Shown: piece by piece, positions 7,298-15,058 of the stretch
Layout: every line of letters starts with the position of its first letter
Position numbering within the stretch: position 1 is the stretch's first letter
NCBI RefSeq assembly: GCF_001418335.1
Contig: NZ_LIPP01000058.1
Span: 1 to 33,020 of the forward strand
From: Streptomyces aurantiacus
Lineage (GTDB): Bacteria; Actinomycetota; Actinomycetes; Streptomycetales; Streptomycetaceae
Reading direction: 5' to 3'
Length of the DNA stretch: 33,020 nt
Program-made: the position numbers and the translations under genes
Notes under the pieces: generated by a model
What the model was told of the DNA's origin: nothing
Databases searched by the model: none
What the model saw: the letters and a program-made list of their open reading frames with translations, nothing else

Positions 7298-8029
7298 TCA
7301 ACTGCCTTGCTGAGCAAGGGTGTTGTCAGGATTCTCTCTTACGGGTGTCCGCTGACGCAGCGCGCAGAGCGTGTCGATGCGGTTCGTCGTGATCGAGTCG
7401 ACGCCCGCGTCCAGGAGCCGTCGCATCGACCGCCTGGTGTCGGGCGTCCACACCGACACCAGGTATCCGTCCCGGTGGACCCGGGCGACGAGTTCGCGGC
7501 TCGCCAGCCCGAAGCGGTAGTTGAGCCACCGCGGCCGCACCGCGTCGAGCAGCGCGGGCCGCGGCGGCGCGAGGCTCGTCCAGGTGAGGGCGATCTCCGC
7601 GGCGGGGTCGGCCGCGCGGACCGCGAGCATGGTGGCGGCGCCCGCGCAGTAGTACACGCGCTCCTCGGCGCCGAGGTCATGGACCACGCCGACGATCCGG
7701 CGGACGGCGCGCGCGTCCGCCGGACCCGGCAGGTCGACCATGAGCCGGCCTTCGTCCGTCGCCTCGACGGCCTCCTCCAGCGTGGGCACTCCGCCGGACG
7801 TCAGCCCCCGCACCTCGTCGGACGAGAGCGACAGCAGCGGCCGGTCCTGCTCCCACAGCCGCTTCAGCGTCTTGTCGTGCAGCAGCACGGCCACGCCGTC
7901 GCGGGTCAGCCGGACGTCGATCTCGACGGCGTCCGCGCCCCGGCGGAGCGCGGAACGCAGGGAGTCGATCGTGTTCTCACGGACGCGGTAGGGGTCGCCG
8001 CGATGGGCCACGGCAGTCACGGTACGCAT
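7298..8029 (-). CDS. Glycerophosphodiester phosphodiesterase (GDPD/UgpQ family)
   Basis: A 243-residue enzyme expected to hydrolyse glycerophosphodiesters to glycerol-3-phosphate and an alcohol. The family motifs are present: HRG (9-11), EN (18-19), EIDV with metal ligands Glu36 and Asp38, and the catalytic His51 in LLHD. The C-terminal barrel strands carry SVWTPDT and GVDSITTNRID, typical of GDPD. There is no signal peptide, so it is probably cytoplasmic. It lies 25 nt downstream of the deaminase gene on the same strand and probably shares its transcript. No strong ribosome binding site precedes the ATG at 8029; the GTG at 8020 is an alternative start. Confidence 0.88.
   Translation of the reverse strand: MRTVTAVAHRGDPYRVRENTIDSLRSALRRGADAVEIDVRLTRDGVAVLLHDKTLKRLWEQDRPLLSLSSDEVRGLTSGGVPTLEEAVEATDEGRLMVDLPGPADARAVRRIVGVVHDLGAEERVYYCAGAATMLAVRAADPAAEIALTWTSLAPPRPALLDAVRPRWLNYRFGLASRELVARVHRDGYLVSVWTPDTRRSMRRLLDAGVDSITTNRIDTLCALRQRTPVRENPDNTLAQQGS
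7305..7319. terminator. Possible hairpin at the convergent PadR/GDPD end
   Basis: CCTTG-CTGAG-CAAGG is an inverted repeat inside the last codons of the phosphodiesterase gene, 26 nt past the PadR stop. It could end transcription of the PadR gene. The stem is short and no T-run follows. Confidence 0.3.
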
Positions 8030-8054
8030 CGGGCCATTGTGCTGGTGCGCCTGC

Positions 8055-9089
8055 TCAGGGTGCGAGCCAGCCGGCGGTGTACGTGTCGATCTCCGCGGCG
8101 AGTGCCGCCTTGCCCGGGCCGTCGAGGAAGGAGACCTCGACGGCGTTCTTGGCGAGCGCGGCGAGACCCCGCTCGTCCAGGTCGAGGAGCCGGGCGGCGA
8201 CCGCGTACTCGTTGTTGAGGTCGGTTCCGAACATCGGCGGGTCGTCGGAGTTGACGGTGACGACGACGCCGGCCCGTACGAACTCCTTCAGCGGGTGCTC
8301 GTCGAGGGTGCGGACCGCGCGGGTGGCGATGTTGGAGGTGGGGCACACCTCCAGGGGGATGCGGTGCTCGGCGAGGTGCGCGAGGAGCTTGGGGTCCCGG
8401 GCCGAGCTCGTGCCGTGGCCGATGCGCTCGGCCCGCAGGTCCGTCAGCGCGTCCCAGACGGTCTCGGGCCCCGTCGTCTCGCCCGCGTGCGGTACGGAGT
8501 GCAGGCCGGCCGCGATCGCACGGTCGAAGTACGGCTTGAACTGCGGCCGGGGTACGCCGATCTCGGGCCCGCCGAGCCCGAAGGAGACCAGGCCCTCCGG
8601 GCGGATCTTGTCGGTGGTGGCGAGCCGGACCGTCTGCTCGGCGGATTCGAGTCCCGCCTCGCCCGGGATGTCGAAGCACCACCGCAGGATCGTGCCGAAG
8701 TCGGCCTCGGCGGCCGTGCGGGCGTCCTCGATCGCGTCCATGAACGCGCCCTCGTCGATACCGCGGCGGATGACCGACGAGAACGGCGTGAGCGTCAGCT
8801 CGGCGTAGCGGACCTGCTGCCGGGCCATGTCGCGGGCGATCTCGTACGTCAGCAGGCGTACGTCCTCGGGGGTGCGGATGAGGTCGACGACGGACAGATA
8901 CACGTCGATGAAGTGCGCGAAGTCCGTGAACGTGAAGTAGTCGACCAGCGCCTCGGGGTCCGACGGCACCTTGGAGTCGGTGTGGCGGGCGGCCAGTTCG
9001 GAGACGATGCGCGGGGAGGCTGATCCGACGTGGTGCACGTGGAGTTCGGCCTTGGGCAGTCCGGCGATGAAGGCGTGCAGGTCGGGCAA
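8055..9089 (-). CDS. Adenosine-deaminase-like enzyme, probably aminodeoxyfutalosine deaminase
   Basis: A 344-residue amidohydrolase of the adenosine deaminase family. The predicted zinc and catalytic residues are His17 and His19 (HVHHVGSASP), His201 and Glu204 (HAGE), His225 (IGHG) and Asp282 (NSDDP). The first motif has His where adenosine deaminases have Leu in HxHLxGS. The sequence closely resembles what I remember of Sav2595 of S. avermitilis. That protein, once annotated as adenosine deaminase, was shown to deaminate 6-aminodeoxyfutalosine in the futalosine route to menaquinone. The same role is therefore likelier here than purine salvage. The start is a TTG with GGGGAGGA just upstream; no ATG or GTG fits. 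The phosphodiesterase gene follows 25 nt downstream. Confidence 0.85.
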   Translation of the reverse strand: MPDLHAFIAGLPKAELHVHHVGSASPRIVSELAARHTDSKVPSDPEALVDYFTFTDFAHFIDVYLSVVDLIRTPEDVRLLTYEIARDMARQQVRYAELTLTPFSSVIRRGIDEGAFMDAIEDARTAAEADFGTILRWCFDIPGEAGLESAEQTVRLATTDKIRPEGLVSFGLGGPEIGVPRPQFKPYFDRAIAAGLHSVPHAGETTGPETVWDALTDLRAERIGHGTSSARDPKLLAHLAEHRIPLEVCPTSNIATRAVRTLDEHPLKEFVRAGVVVTVNSDDPPMFGTDLNNEYAVAARLLDLDERGLAALAKNAVEVSFLDGPGKAALAAEIDTYTAGWLAP

Positions 9090-9200
9090 GGTTCCTCCCC
9101 AGGAACGGCGCCGGGCCGGTGTGCGGCGGGCGCGGGTGATCGGCTGATCGATGGTTCAGGGATCATCGTAGGCTGCGGCCCGTGCGGGGGAGGCGTGGGC

Positions 9201-9217
9201 CGTAGCATGACGCTACG
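9201..9217. promoter_or_regulatory. Perfect inverted repeat upstream of the DUF4190-type gene
   Basis: CGTAGC-atgac-GCTACG lies 23 nt before the ATG at 9240, in the region divergent from the deaminase gene. It could be an operator; TAGCAT inside it also resembles a -10 box. No known regulator can be assigned. Confidence 0.3.
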
Positions 9218-9239
9218 TACGACAGAGGGGACTCAGCGC

Positions 9240-9977
9240 ATGTCCGACGACGCGCAGACACCGGGTGCGCCGCCTGCCGAGCCCGGGGCCGGGGCCCGGC
9301 CCGGGGTGTCGCTGGGCAAGCCGGCCGGCGAGTCGAATCCCTGGGCCGCGCCGGCGGACGAGGCGCCGGCGCCGAAGCGGTCGTCGGTGCCGCCGCAGCA
9401 GAGTGCGCCGCCGTTTCCCGGGGCTCCGGGGCCGTACGCACCGCCGGGTGGCTCCGCCGTACCGCCGCCGCCTGTTGCCCCTGGGGGGCCGGGGCAGGTG
9501 CCGTACGGGTACGGGGCTGGGCCTGGTTACGGGCCTGAGCCTGGGCCTGGGTACGGGCATCCGGCCTACCCCGGCCATGGGCACCACGGGCCCTCCTACG
9601 GGGGTGCTCCCGGCTACGGCTATGGCTACGGCTGGTCCGCGCTGCCCGTGCCGCCCAACAACGGGTTGGGTATCGCGTCCCTTGTGCTCGGGATCGTCTC
9701 GGCGGTCGGGTTCTGTCTGTGGCCGGTGTCTCTCGCGGCGGGAGTTCTTGCGCTGATCTTCGGGCTGATCGGGCGGAACAAGGTCCGGCGGGGCGAGGCC
9801 ACGAATCCGGGGCATGCGGTGGCGGGGATCATCTGTGGGGCGGTGGGTGTGGTGCTGGCGATCGCTTTCGTGGTGGTGCTCGCGGTCGTGCCGGACGATG
9901 CGGGGAGTGATGACCCGGGGACTGGTGGGGAGACGGGTGGGGATGGGTTCAGCACGTCGCTGACCGTCGACGACTGA
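9240..9977 (+). CDS. DUF4190-type membrane protein with Pro/Gly/Tyr-rich N-terminus
   Basis: A 245-residue protein. The first 140 residues are disordered and rich in Pro, Gly, Ala and Tyr, with repeated GYG/PGYG units. Two hydrophobic segments follow (about 143-180, probably a hairpin, and 192-218), joined by GRNKVRRGEATNPGHAVAGII, the hallmark of DUF4190 actinobacterial membrane proteins. The C-terminus is acidic and Gly-rich. The ATG at 9240 has GAGGGGA about 9 nt upstream; the longer open frame upstream is not coding-like. Function is unknown. Such proteins are common in Streptomyces, with cytoplasmic Pro/Gly-rich tails that may mediate protein contacts. Confidence 0.8.
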   Translation: MSDDAQTPGAPPAEPGAGARPGVSLGKPAGESNPWAAPADEAPAPKRSSVPPQQSAPPFPGAPGPYAPPGGSAVPPPPVAPGGPGQVPYGYGAGPGYGPEPGPGYGHPAYPGHGHHGPSYGGAPGYGYGYGWSALPVPPNNGLGIASLVLGIVSAVGFCLWPVSLAAGVLALIFGLIGRNKVRRGEATNPGHAVAGIICGAVGVVLAIAFVVVLAVVPDDAGSDDPGTGGETGGDGFSTSLTVDD

Positions 9978-10006
9978 CCTGCGGGCCGCCTTGGGCTTGT
10001 CGCGCA

Positions 10007-10138
10007 GTTCCCCGCGCCCCTTGGTGGGTGGGGGTTCGTGGAGTGTGTCGGGTGCGGGTCGATTTGGGCCGAGCGCGCCGTTCCCCGCGCCCCTTGAGGG
10101 CGCCGGGCCAGACCGGATCTTTCAGGGGCGCGGGGAAC
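10007..10138. repeat. Three copies of GTTCCCCGCGCCCCT, two forming a bidirectional hairpin
   Basis: Copies lie at 10007-10021 (+), 10080-10094 (+) and 10124-10138 (inverted). The last two can fold into a perfect 15-bp stem with a 29-nt loop between two convergent genes, which suits a two-way terminator. The same 15-mer recurs at 27673 and 27719. I recall it as a dispersed intergenic element of Streptomyces genomes. The rest of the 235-nt gap shows no gene. Confidence 0.65.
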
Positions 10139-10212
10139 TGCGCGACCAGCCCCCACCGGGCCGCACGTGCCACGGGCCGGTGACCCCCGGAGGGGCTCGC
10201 TCAAGCCAGTTG

Positions 10213-10770
10213 TCAGGTGGGCCGTAGGTCGTCCCTGGCTCTCATCAGGGCGAAGCCCAGGAGGTTCGGGCCCCGCCAGCGTTCGGGGTCCGACGCCCGC
10301 TCGTCGGCCGCGGGCAGGCCGATGCCCCACACGCGGTCGACGGGGCTGGCCTCGACCAGTACCCGCTCACCCGTGCCCAGCAAGTACGCGCTCAGCTCCC
10401 CGTCCGAGGCGAACTTCCGCACGCTCCCCTCGACCACGATCCCGAACCGCTCCCGCTCCCAGACCGCCTCGTCGAACCCCCGGACCAGGCGCCCGGCCTT
10501 CTTCGCGAGGGCCGGGTCCGACGCGTCCACCGCCCGCCGCTCCGCCTCCGCGTCGCCGAAGAGCCGCGCCTTGCGCGCCATCATCCAGTGCTCCGCCGTC
10601 CGGTACTCCACCCCGTCCGCAGTGAACGGCGACGGCCACCACTGGCTCAGACAGCTCGCACCGATCCGGCCGTCCGCACGCGGCCGATGGCCCCAGAAGT
10701 GCAGGTACTTGACTCTCTCCCCGGCTCGGACCGCGCTGACCAGTGCGTCCCGTGAATCGATCTTCCCCAT
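10213..10770 (-). CDS. NADAR family protein (YbiA-like, DUF1768)
   Basis: A 185-residue NADAR protein. The hallmark central stretch has SQWWPSPFTADGVEY, then TAEHWMMARKARLFGD, then GRLVRGFDE, and it ends with WGIGLPAADERASDPERWRG-NLLGFALM. Studied family members are N-glycosidases that remove damaged riboflavin intermediates (YbiA) or act on NAD/ADP-ribose derivatives; the substrate here is unknown. I chose the ATG at 10770 (MGKIDSRDALV), where similarity to the family begins. The longer upstream frame runs into the divergent promoter of the next gene. It is convergent with the DUF4190-type gene. Confidence 0.82.
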   Translation of the reverse strand: MGKIDSRDALVSAVRAGERVKYLHFWGHRPRADGRIGASCLSQWWPSPFTADGVEYRTAEHWMMARKARLFGDAEAERRAVDASDPALAKKAGRLVRGFDEAVWERERFGIVVEGSVRKFASDGELSAYLLGTGERVLVEASPVDRVWGIGLPAADERASDPERWRGPNLLGFALMRARDDLRPT

Positions 10771-10878
10771 GCCCGCGAGTCTGGCACGCGCCACTGACAT
10801 TCCGGCGGTCGAGGGCTGCCCGCCTTTTCCCGGCCAACTCGACACCTGGTCGACAGATTCCGTCGCGTAACCAAATGG

Positions 10879-10922
10879 CAACAACGGAATCACTTGTTGG
10901 AGCACCATTGCTCTGTCAGGAT
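10879..10922 (+). promoter_or_regulatory. Promoter and inverted repeat upstream of the amine-utilisation operon
   Basis: CAACAA-cggaatcac-TTGTTG (10879-10899) is a perfect 6-bp inverted repeat with a 9-nt spacer. Its right arm doubles as a -35 (TTGTTG, 10894-10899), and CAGGAT (10917-10922) is a matching -10 after 17 nt. A repressor bound to the dyad would block the promoter. Its identity is unknown; the local PucR protein is a candidate. Confidence 0.45.
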
Positions 10923-10954
10923 CGGCACTCAAATCGAGCTGGAGCTACGCCGTC

Positions 10955-10969
10955 CCCCGCGTTGCGGGG
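10955..10969 (+). promoter_or_regulatory. Leader hairpin before the operon's first ribosome binding site
   Basis: CCCCGC-gtt-GCGGGG forms a tight 6-bp hairpin that ends 7 nt before GGAGGAGAG, the ribosome binding site of the gene at 10991. It may protect the transcript or modulate initiation; the role is speculative. Confidence 0.3.
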
Positions 10970-10990
10970 AGCGCGGCGGAGGAGAGCGAC

Positions 10991-12529
10991 ATGCACAATC
11001 CGGGCCATCGCTTCCAGGCACAGGACCGCTTCCAGGCGCAGGACCGCTTCGCGGCCGGCGCGCAGTACATCGCGGGCCGGCCGGCCAAGGGCACCTCCGG
11101 CCGGAGTCACGCCGTCGTCGACCCCGCCACCGGCGACGAGGTCCACACCTACGAACTGGCCGGCACCGCCGACGTGGACGCGGCGGTCGAGGCGGCGCGC
11201 GAGGCGTTCCCCGACTGGTCCGGCGCCACCCCCGGTGAGCGCTCCGACGCCATGCACCGCTTCGCCGCCGTGCTGGCCGACCGTGCCGAGGAATTCGCGC
11301 AGGCGGAGTCCCTGCAGTGCGGCAAGCCGATCAAGCTGACCCGGGAGTTCGACGTCCCGGGCACCATCGACAACATCGCCTTCTTCGCCGGCGCGGCCCG
11401 CCACCTCCAGGGCCAGTCCGCGGGCGAGTACTCGGGCGACCACACCTCGTACGTACGCCGTGAACCCATCGGTGTGGTCGGCTCCATCGCCCCCTGGAAC
11501 TACCCCCTCCAGATGGCGGCCTGGAAGGTCCTCCCGGCGATCGCCGCGGGCAACACCATCGTCCTCAAACCGGCCGAGCTGACCCCGTTCACCTCCCTGC
11601 TGTTCGCCGAGGCGGCGACCCACGCGGGCATCCCGGACGGTGTCGTCAACATCGTCACCGGCGCGGGGAAGGACGCGGGCGAGCATCTCGTCGGTCACCC
11701 CGACGTCGTCATGACCTCCTTCACCGGCTCCACCGCCGTCGGCAGGCGCGTCGCCGAGATCGCCACCTCCACGGTCAAGCGCCTCCACCTGGAACTCGGC
11801 GGCAAGGCACCCTTCGTGGTCTTCGACGACGCGGACCTGGAGGCCGCCGTGCACGGCGCGGTGGCGGGCGCGCTCATCAACACGGGCCAGGACTGCACGG
11901 CCGCCACGCGCGCGTACGTCCAACGGCCCCTCTACGAAGAGTTCGTCTCCAGGACCGCGGAGCTCATGGACACCGTCCGGCTCGGCGATCCGTTCGCGCC
12001 GGACACCGACCTCGGGCCGCTCATCTCGTTCGCCCAGCGCGACCGCGTCGCCGGCTTCGTCGACCGGGCACGCTCCTACGCGCGCGTGGTCACCGGCGGT
12101 GAGGTCCCGAAGGGCCTTGAGCACGGCGCGTACTACCGGCCCACCCTCGTCGCCGACGCCGCGCAGGACAGCGAGATCGTGCAGTCCGAGATCTTCGGCC
12201 CTGTCCTGGTGGTGGTGCCCTTCGACAGCGACGACGAAGGCATCCGGCTCGCCAACGACAGCCCGTACGGGCTCGCGGCCTCCGCGTGGAGCCGTGACGT
12301 GTACCGGGCGAACCGGGCCACACGTGAGATCAAGGCGGGCTGCGTGTGGGTCAACGACCACATCCCGATCATCAGCGAGATGCCCCACGGCGGATACCGG
12401 GCCTCCGGCTTCGGCAAGGACATGTCCGCGTACTCGTTCGAGGAGTACACACAGATCAAGCACGTCATGTTCGACAACACCGCGGTGGCCAGGAAGGACT
12501 GGCACCGCACGATCTTCGGGGACCGCTAG
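10991..12529 (+). CDS. Gamma-aminobutyraldehyde-type aldehyde dehydrogenase (copy 2)
   Basis: A 512-residue ALDH, first gene of the transporter operon. Catalytic residues are intact: Asn170 (PWNYP), Lys193 (LKPA), Glu268 (LELGGK) and Cys302 (GQDCTAA). Overall it resembles aminobutyraldehyde/betaine-aldehyde dehydrogenases and copy 1 at 4269. The N-terminal extension contains a tandem duplication (RFQAQD twice, from an 18-bp DNA repeat at 11009-11044) that is not part of the ALDH fold. GGAGGAGAG precedes the ATG. Co-transcription with a polyamine importer and an FAD amine oxidoreductase suggests it oxidises the aminoaldehyde made by the oxidoreductase. From memory the S. coelicolor counterpart is SCO5666. 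Confidence 0.9.
   Translation: MHNPGHRFQAQDRFQAQDRFAAGAQYIAGRPAKGTSGRSHAVVDPATGDEVHTYELAGTADVDAAVEAAREAFPDWSGATPGERSDAMHRFAAVLADRAEEFAQAESLQCGKPIKLTREFDVPGTIDNIAFFAGAARHLQGQSAGEYSGDHTSYVRREPIGVVGSIAPWNYPLQMAAWKVLPAIAAGNTIVLKPAELTPFTSLLFAEAATHAGIPDGVVNIVTGAGKDAGEHLVGHPDVVMTSFTGSTAVGRRVAEIATSTVKRLHLELGGKAPFVVFDDADLEAAVHGAVAGALINTGQDCTAATRAYVQRPLYEEFVSRTAELMDTVRLGDPFAPDTDLGPLISFAQRDRVAGFVDRARSYARVVTGGEVPKGLEHGAYYRPTLVADAAQDSEIVQSEIFGPVLVVVPFDSDDEGIRLANDSPYGLAASAWSRDVYRANRATREIKAGCVWVNDHIPIISEMPHGGYRASGFGKDMSAYSFEEYTQIKHVMFDNTAVARKDWHRTIFGDR
11009..11050 (+). repeat. 18-bp tandem repeat within the aldehyde dehydrogenase N-terminus
   Basis: Two 18-bp units (11009-11026 and 11027-11044, one mismatch) plus 6 nt of a third encode RFQAQD twice. 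The repeat keeps the reading frame and lengthens the N-terminal tail. Confidence 0.8.
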
Positions 12530-12587
12530 CCATCCAGTCAGCACCGGCCAGGACCAGGCCGAACCCTCCCGAAAGGGCACCACGAGC

Positions 12588-13832
12588 ATGGAGCAGTACG
12601 AGCCCGATCGCCTGTCCCCGGCCCGGCCGGCCGCCGTGCGGCGCAGCCTGCGCGGCGGCAGGGCCTCCCTCACCCGCCGTTCGCTGCTCCGCGCCTCGAC
12701 GGGCGGCGCACTCGCCCTGGGCGGACTCGGGACGCTGAGCGCCTGCGGGATTCCCGCGGCGAAGAACACCGCCGGCGTCTCGTCCGAGGACCACTCCGCC
12801 AAGGAGAAGCGCATCAGCTTCTCCAACTGGACCGAGTACATGGACGTCGACGACAGCGAGAAGCGTCACCCGACGCTCGACGCGTTCGCCGCCCGCACCG
12901 GCATCAAGGTCAAGTACACCGAGGACATCAACGACAACGTCGAGTTCTTCGGGAAGCTCAAGCCGCAGCTCGCGGCCGGCCAGGACACCGGGCGCGACCT
13001 CATCTGCGTCACCGACTGGCTGGCCGCACGGCTCATCCGCTTCGGCTGGGTGCAGAAGCTGGACCCGTCCAACCTGCCCCACGCGTACAGCAACCTCTCC
13101 CAGCAGTTCCGCACCCCCGACTGGGACCCGGGACGCGCGTACTCGTATCCCTGGACCGGTATCTCCACCGTCATCGCGTACAACAAGAAGGCGCTGGACG
13201 GCGTGGAGGTCACGTCCCTCTCCGACATGCTCGACAACCCGAAGCTCAAGGGGCGCATCGGCTTCCTGTCCGAGATGCGCGACAGCATGGGCATGACGCT
13301 GCTGGACCTCGGCAAGGACCCGGCGAAGTTCACGGACGACGACTTCGACGCGGCGATCGCCCGGCTGCAGAAGGCCGTCGACAAGGGGCAGATACGCCGC
13401 TTCACCGGCAACGACTACACGGCCGACCTCACCAAGGGCGACCTTGCGGCCTGTGTCGCCTGGGCCGGCGACGTCGTCCAGCTCAAGGCGGACAGCCCGG
13501 ACGTCGACTTCGTCATCCCGGACAGCGGCTATCTGACGTCCACGGACAATCTGCTGGTCCCCAACAAGGCGCGGCACAAGTCCAACGCCGAGCGGCTCAT
13601 CGACTACTACTACGAGCCCGGTCCCGCCGCGCAGCTGGCCGCGTACATCAACTACGTCTGTCCCGTCGACGGCGTGAAGGCCGAGCTGGCGAAGATCGAC
13701 AAGTCCGCGGCGGACAACCCGCTGATCATTCCCGATGCCGCCATGGCGGCCAAGTCGCACGCCTTCCGCTCCCTGAGCACGAAGGAAGAGACGGCGTACG
13801 AGGCGAAGTTCGCAAAGCTGACGGGGGCGTGA
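12588..13832 (+). CDS. potD: Polyamine ABC transporter substrate-binding lipoprotein (PotD-like)
   Basis: A 414-residue extracytoplasmic binding protein. The N-terminus has a twin-arginine motif (TRRSLLRAS, Arg30-Arg31), a hydrophobic stretch and a lipobox LSAC with Cys53 as the acylated residue. It is therefore probably a Tat-exported lipoprotein, a common arrangement in Streptomyces. The mature part starts ISFSNWTEYMD and contains YTEDINDN, SYPWTGISTVIAYNKK and TSTDNLLVPNKA, typical of the PotD/PotF family for spermidine and putrescine. The ATG at 12588 has GAAAGGG upstream. It follows the dehydrogenase by 58 nt and overlaps the ATPase gene by 4 nt. Ligand preference among polyamines cannot be read from the sequence. 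Confidence 0.9.
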   Translation: MEQYEPDRLSPARPAAVRRSLRGGRASLTRRSLLRASTGGALALGGLGTLSACGIPAAKNTAGVSSEDHSAKEKRISFSNWTEYMDVDDSEKRHPTLDAFAARTGIKVKYTEDINDNVEFFGKLKPQLAAGQDTGRDLICVTDWLAARLIRFGWVQKLDPSNLPHAYSNLSQQFRTPDWDPGRAYSYPWTGISTVIAYNKKALDGVEVTSLSDMLDNPKLKGRIGFLSEMRDSMGMTLLDLGKDPAKFTDDDFDAAIARLQKAVDKGQIRRFTGNDYTADLTKGDLAACVAWAGDVVQLKADSPDVDFVIPDSGYLTSTDNLLVPNKARHKSNAERLIDYYYEPGPAAQLAAYINYVCPVDGVKAELAKIDKSAADNPLIIPDAAMAAKSHAFRSLSTKEETAYEAKFAKLTGA

Positions 13833-15058
13833 TCACTGTGACCACGAAGGACAGCAGCAAGAACAGCACCACGAAGAACGGCACAGACACCGGTGGTGGT
13901 GATGTCCGGCTCTCCGGAATCAGCAAGACCTACGGCTCCTTCACCGCCGTCCAGCCGCTCGATCTGACTGTGCCGCAGGGCTCGTTCTTCGCTCTCCTGG
14001 GGGCGTCGGGCTGTGGCAAGACCACCACGCTGCGGATGATCGCCGGTCTGGAGGAACCCTCCTCCGGCACCGTCTCCCTCGGCGAGCAGGACGTCACGAA
14101 CCTGCCCCCGTACCGGCGCCCGGTGAACACCGTCTTCCAGTCGTACGCCCTCTTCCCGCACCTCGACATCTTCGAGAACGTCGCCTTCGGTCTGCGCCGC
14201 CGCGGCATCAAGTCGGTGAAGAAGCAGGTCGGGGACATGCTCGACCTGGTCCAGCTCGGCGAGCAGGCCCGCAAGAAGCCGCACCAGCTCTCCGGCGGCC
14301 AGCAACAGCGCGTCGCCGTGGCCCGCGCGCTGATCAACAGCCCCAAGGTGCTCCTCCTCGACGAGCCGCTGGGCGCCCTCGACCTCAAGCTGCGCCGCCA
14401 GATGCAGCTGGAGCTCAAGCGCATCCAGACCGAGGTCGGCATCACCTTCGTCCACGTCACGCACGACCAGGAGGAGGCCATGACCATGGCCGACACGGTC
14501 GCCGTGATGAACGCGGGCCGCGTCGAGCAGCTCGGCTCGCCCGCCGACCTCTACGAGAACCCGCGGAGCACGTTCGTCGCCAACTTCCTCGGCACCTCCA
14601 ACCTCATAGAGGCCGAGGTCGACACCAGGAACGGCGACGAGATCGTCCTCAGGGCGGGCGGCGGCAAACTCGTCCTGCCCGTGGCCCGATGTTCCGCGCC
14701 CACGACGACCGGCGGCAAGGTCCTGGTGGGCGTGCGCCCCGAGAAGATCTCCCTCACGCACGCCGACGAGGCGGGCGAGATCCCGGCGGGCCGCAACCGC
14801 ATCACCGGCACGATCGCCGACTCCAGTTTCATCGGCGTCTCCACGCAGTACGTCATCGACAGTCCGGTCTGCCCGGAGTTCGAGGTCTACGCCCAGAACA
14901 TCGACCGCGACGCACGGCTCGTACCCGGCGCCGAGGTGGTCCTGCACTGGAATCCGGCGCACACCTTCGGTCTTGACGCCGCCCAGTCCCTGCTTGCCGG
15001 GACAGTGGACTCCGCGGGCGTCGAGACGGTGGGGCCCGACGAGGGGGCGGCGGCCTGA
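13829..15058 (+). CDS. potA: Polyamine ABC transporter ATP-binding protein (PotA-like)
   Basis: A 409-residue ATPase. After a 25-residue Ser/Thr/Lys-rich tail come Walker [10 protein letters not shown] (58-66), the Q-loop in [11 protein letters not shown], signature LSGGQ (154-158), Walker B LLLDEP (175-180) and the switch His in VTHDQEEAM. The C-terminal 120 residues form a TOBE-type regulatory domain, as in PotA. It energises uptake through PotB and PotC. The GTG start overlaps the PotD stop by 4 nt (GTGA); a second GTG at 13838 is an alternative. All catalytic motifs are intact, unlike the ATPase at 1146. Confidence 0.93.
   Translation: MITVTTKDSSKNSTTKNGTDTGGGDVRLSGISKTYGSFTAVQPLDLTVPQGSFFALLGASGCGKTTTLRMIAGLEEPSSGTVSLGEQDVTNLPPYRRPVNTVFQSYALFPHLDIFENVAFGLRRRGIKSVKKQVGDMLDLVQLGEQARKKPHQLSGGQQQRVAVARALINSPKVLLLDEPLGALDLKLRRQMQLELKRIQTEVGITFVHVTHDQEEAMTMADTVAVMNAGRVEQLGSPADLYENPRSTFVANFLGTSNLIEAEVDTRNGDEIVLRAGGGKLVLPVARCSAPTTTGGKVLVGVRPEKISLTHADEAGEIPAGRNRITGTIADSSFIGVSTQYVIDSPVCPEFEVYAQNIDRDARLVPGAEVVLHWNPAHTFGLDAAQSLLAGTVDSAGVETVGPDEGAAA

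Noticed and set aside
10916..12841. 641-codon minus-strand frame opposite the second aldehyde dehydrogenase
   Set aside because: Shadow caused by strong third-position G/C; it spans two real genes and an intergenic region.
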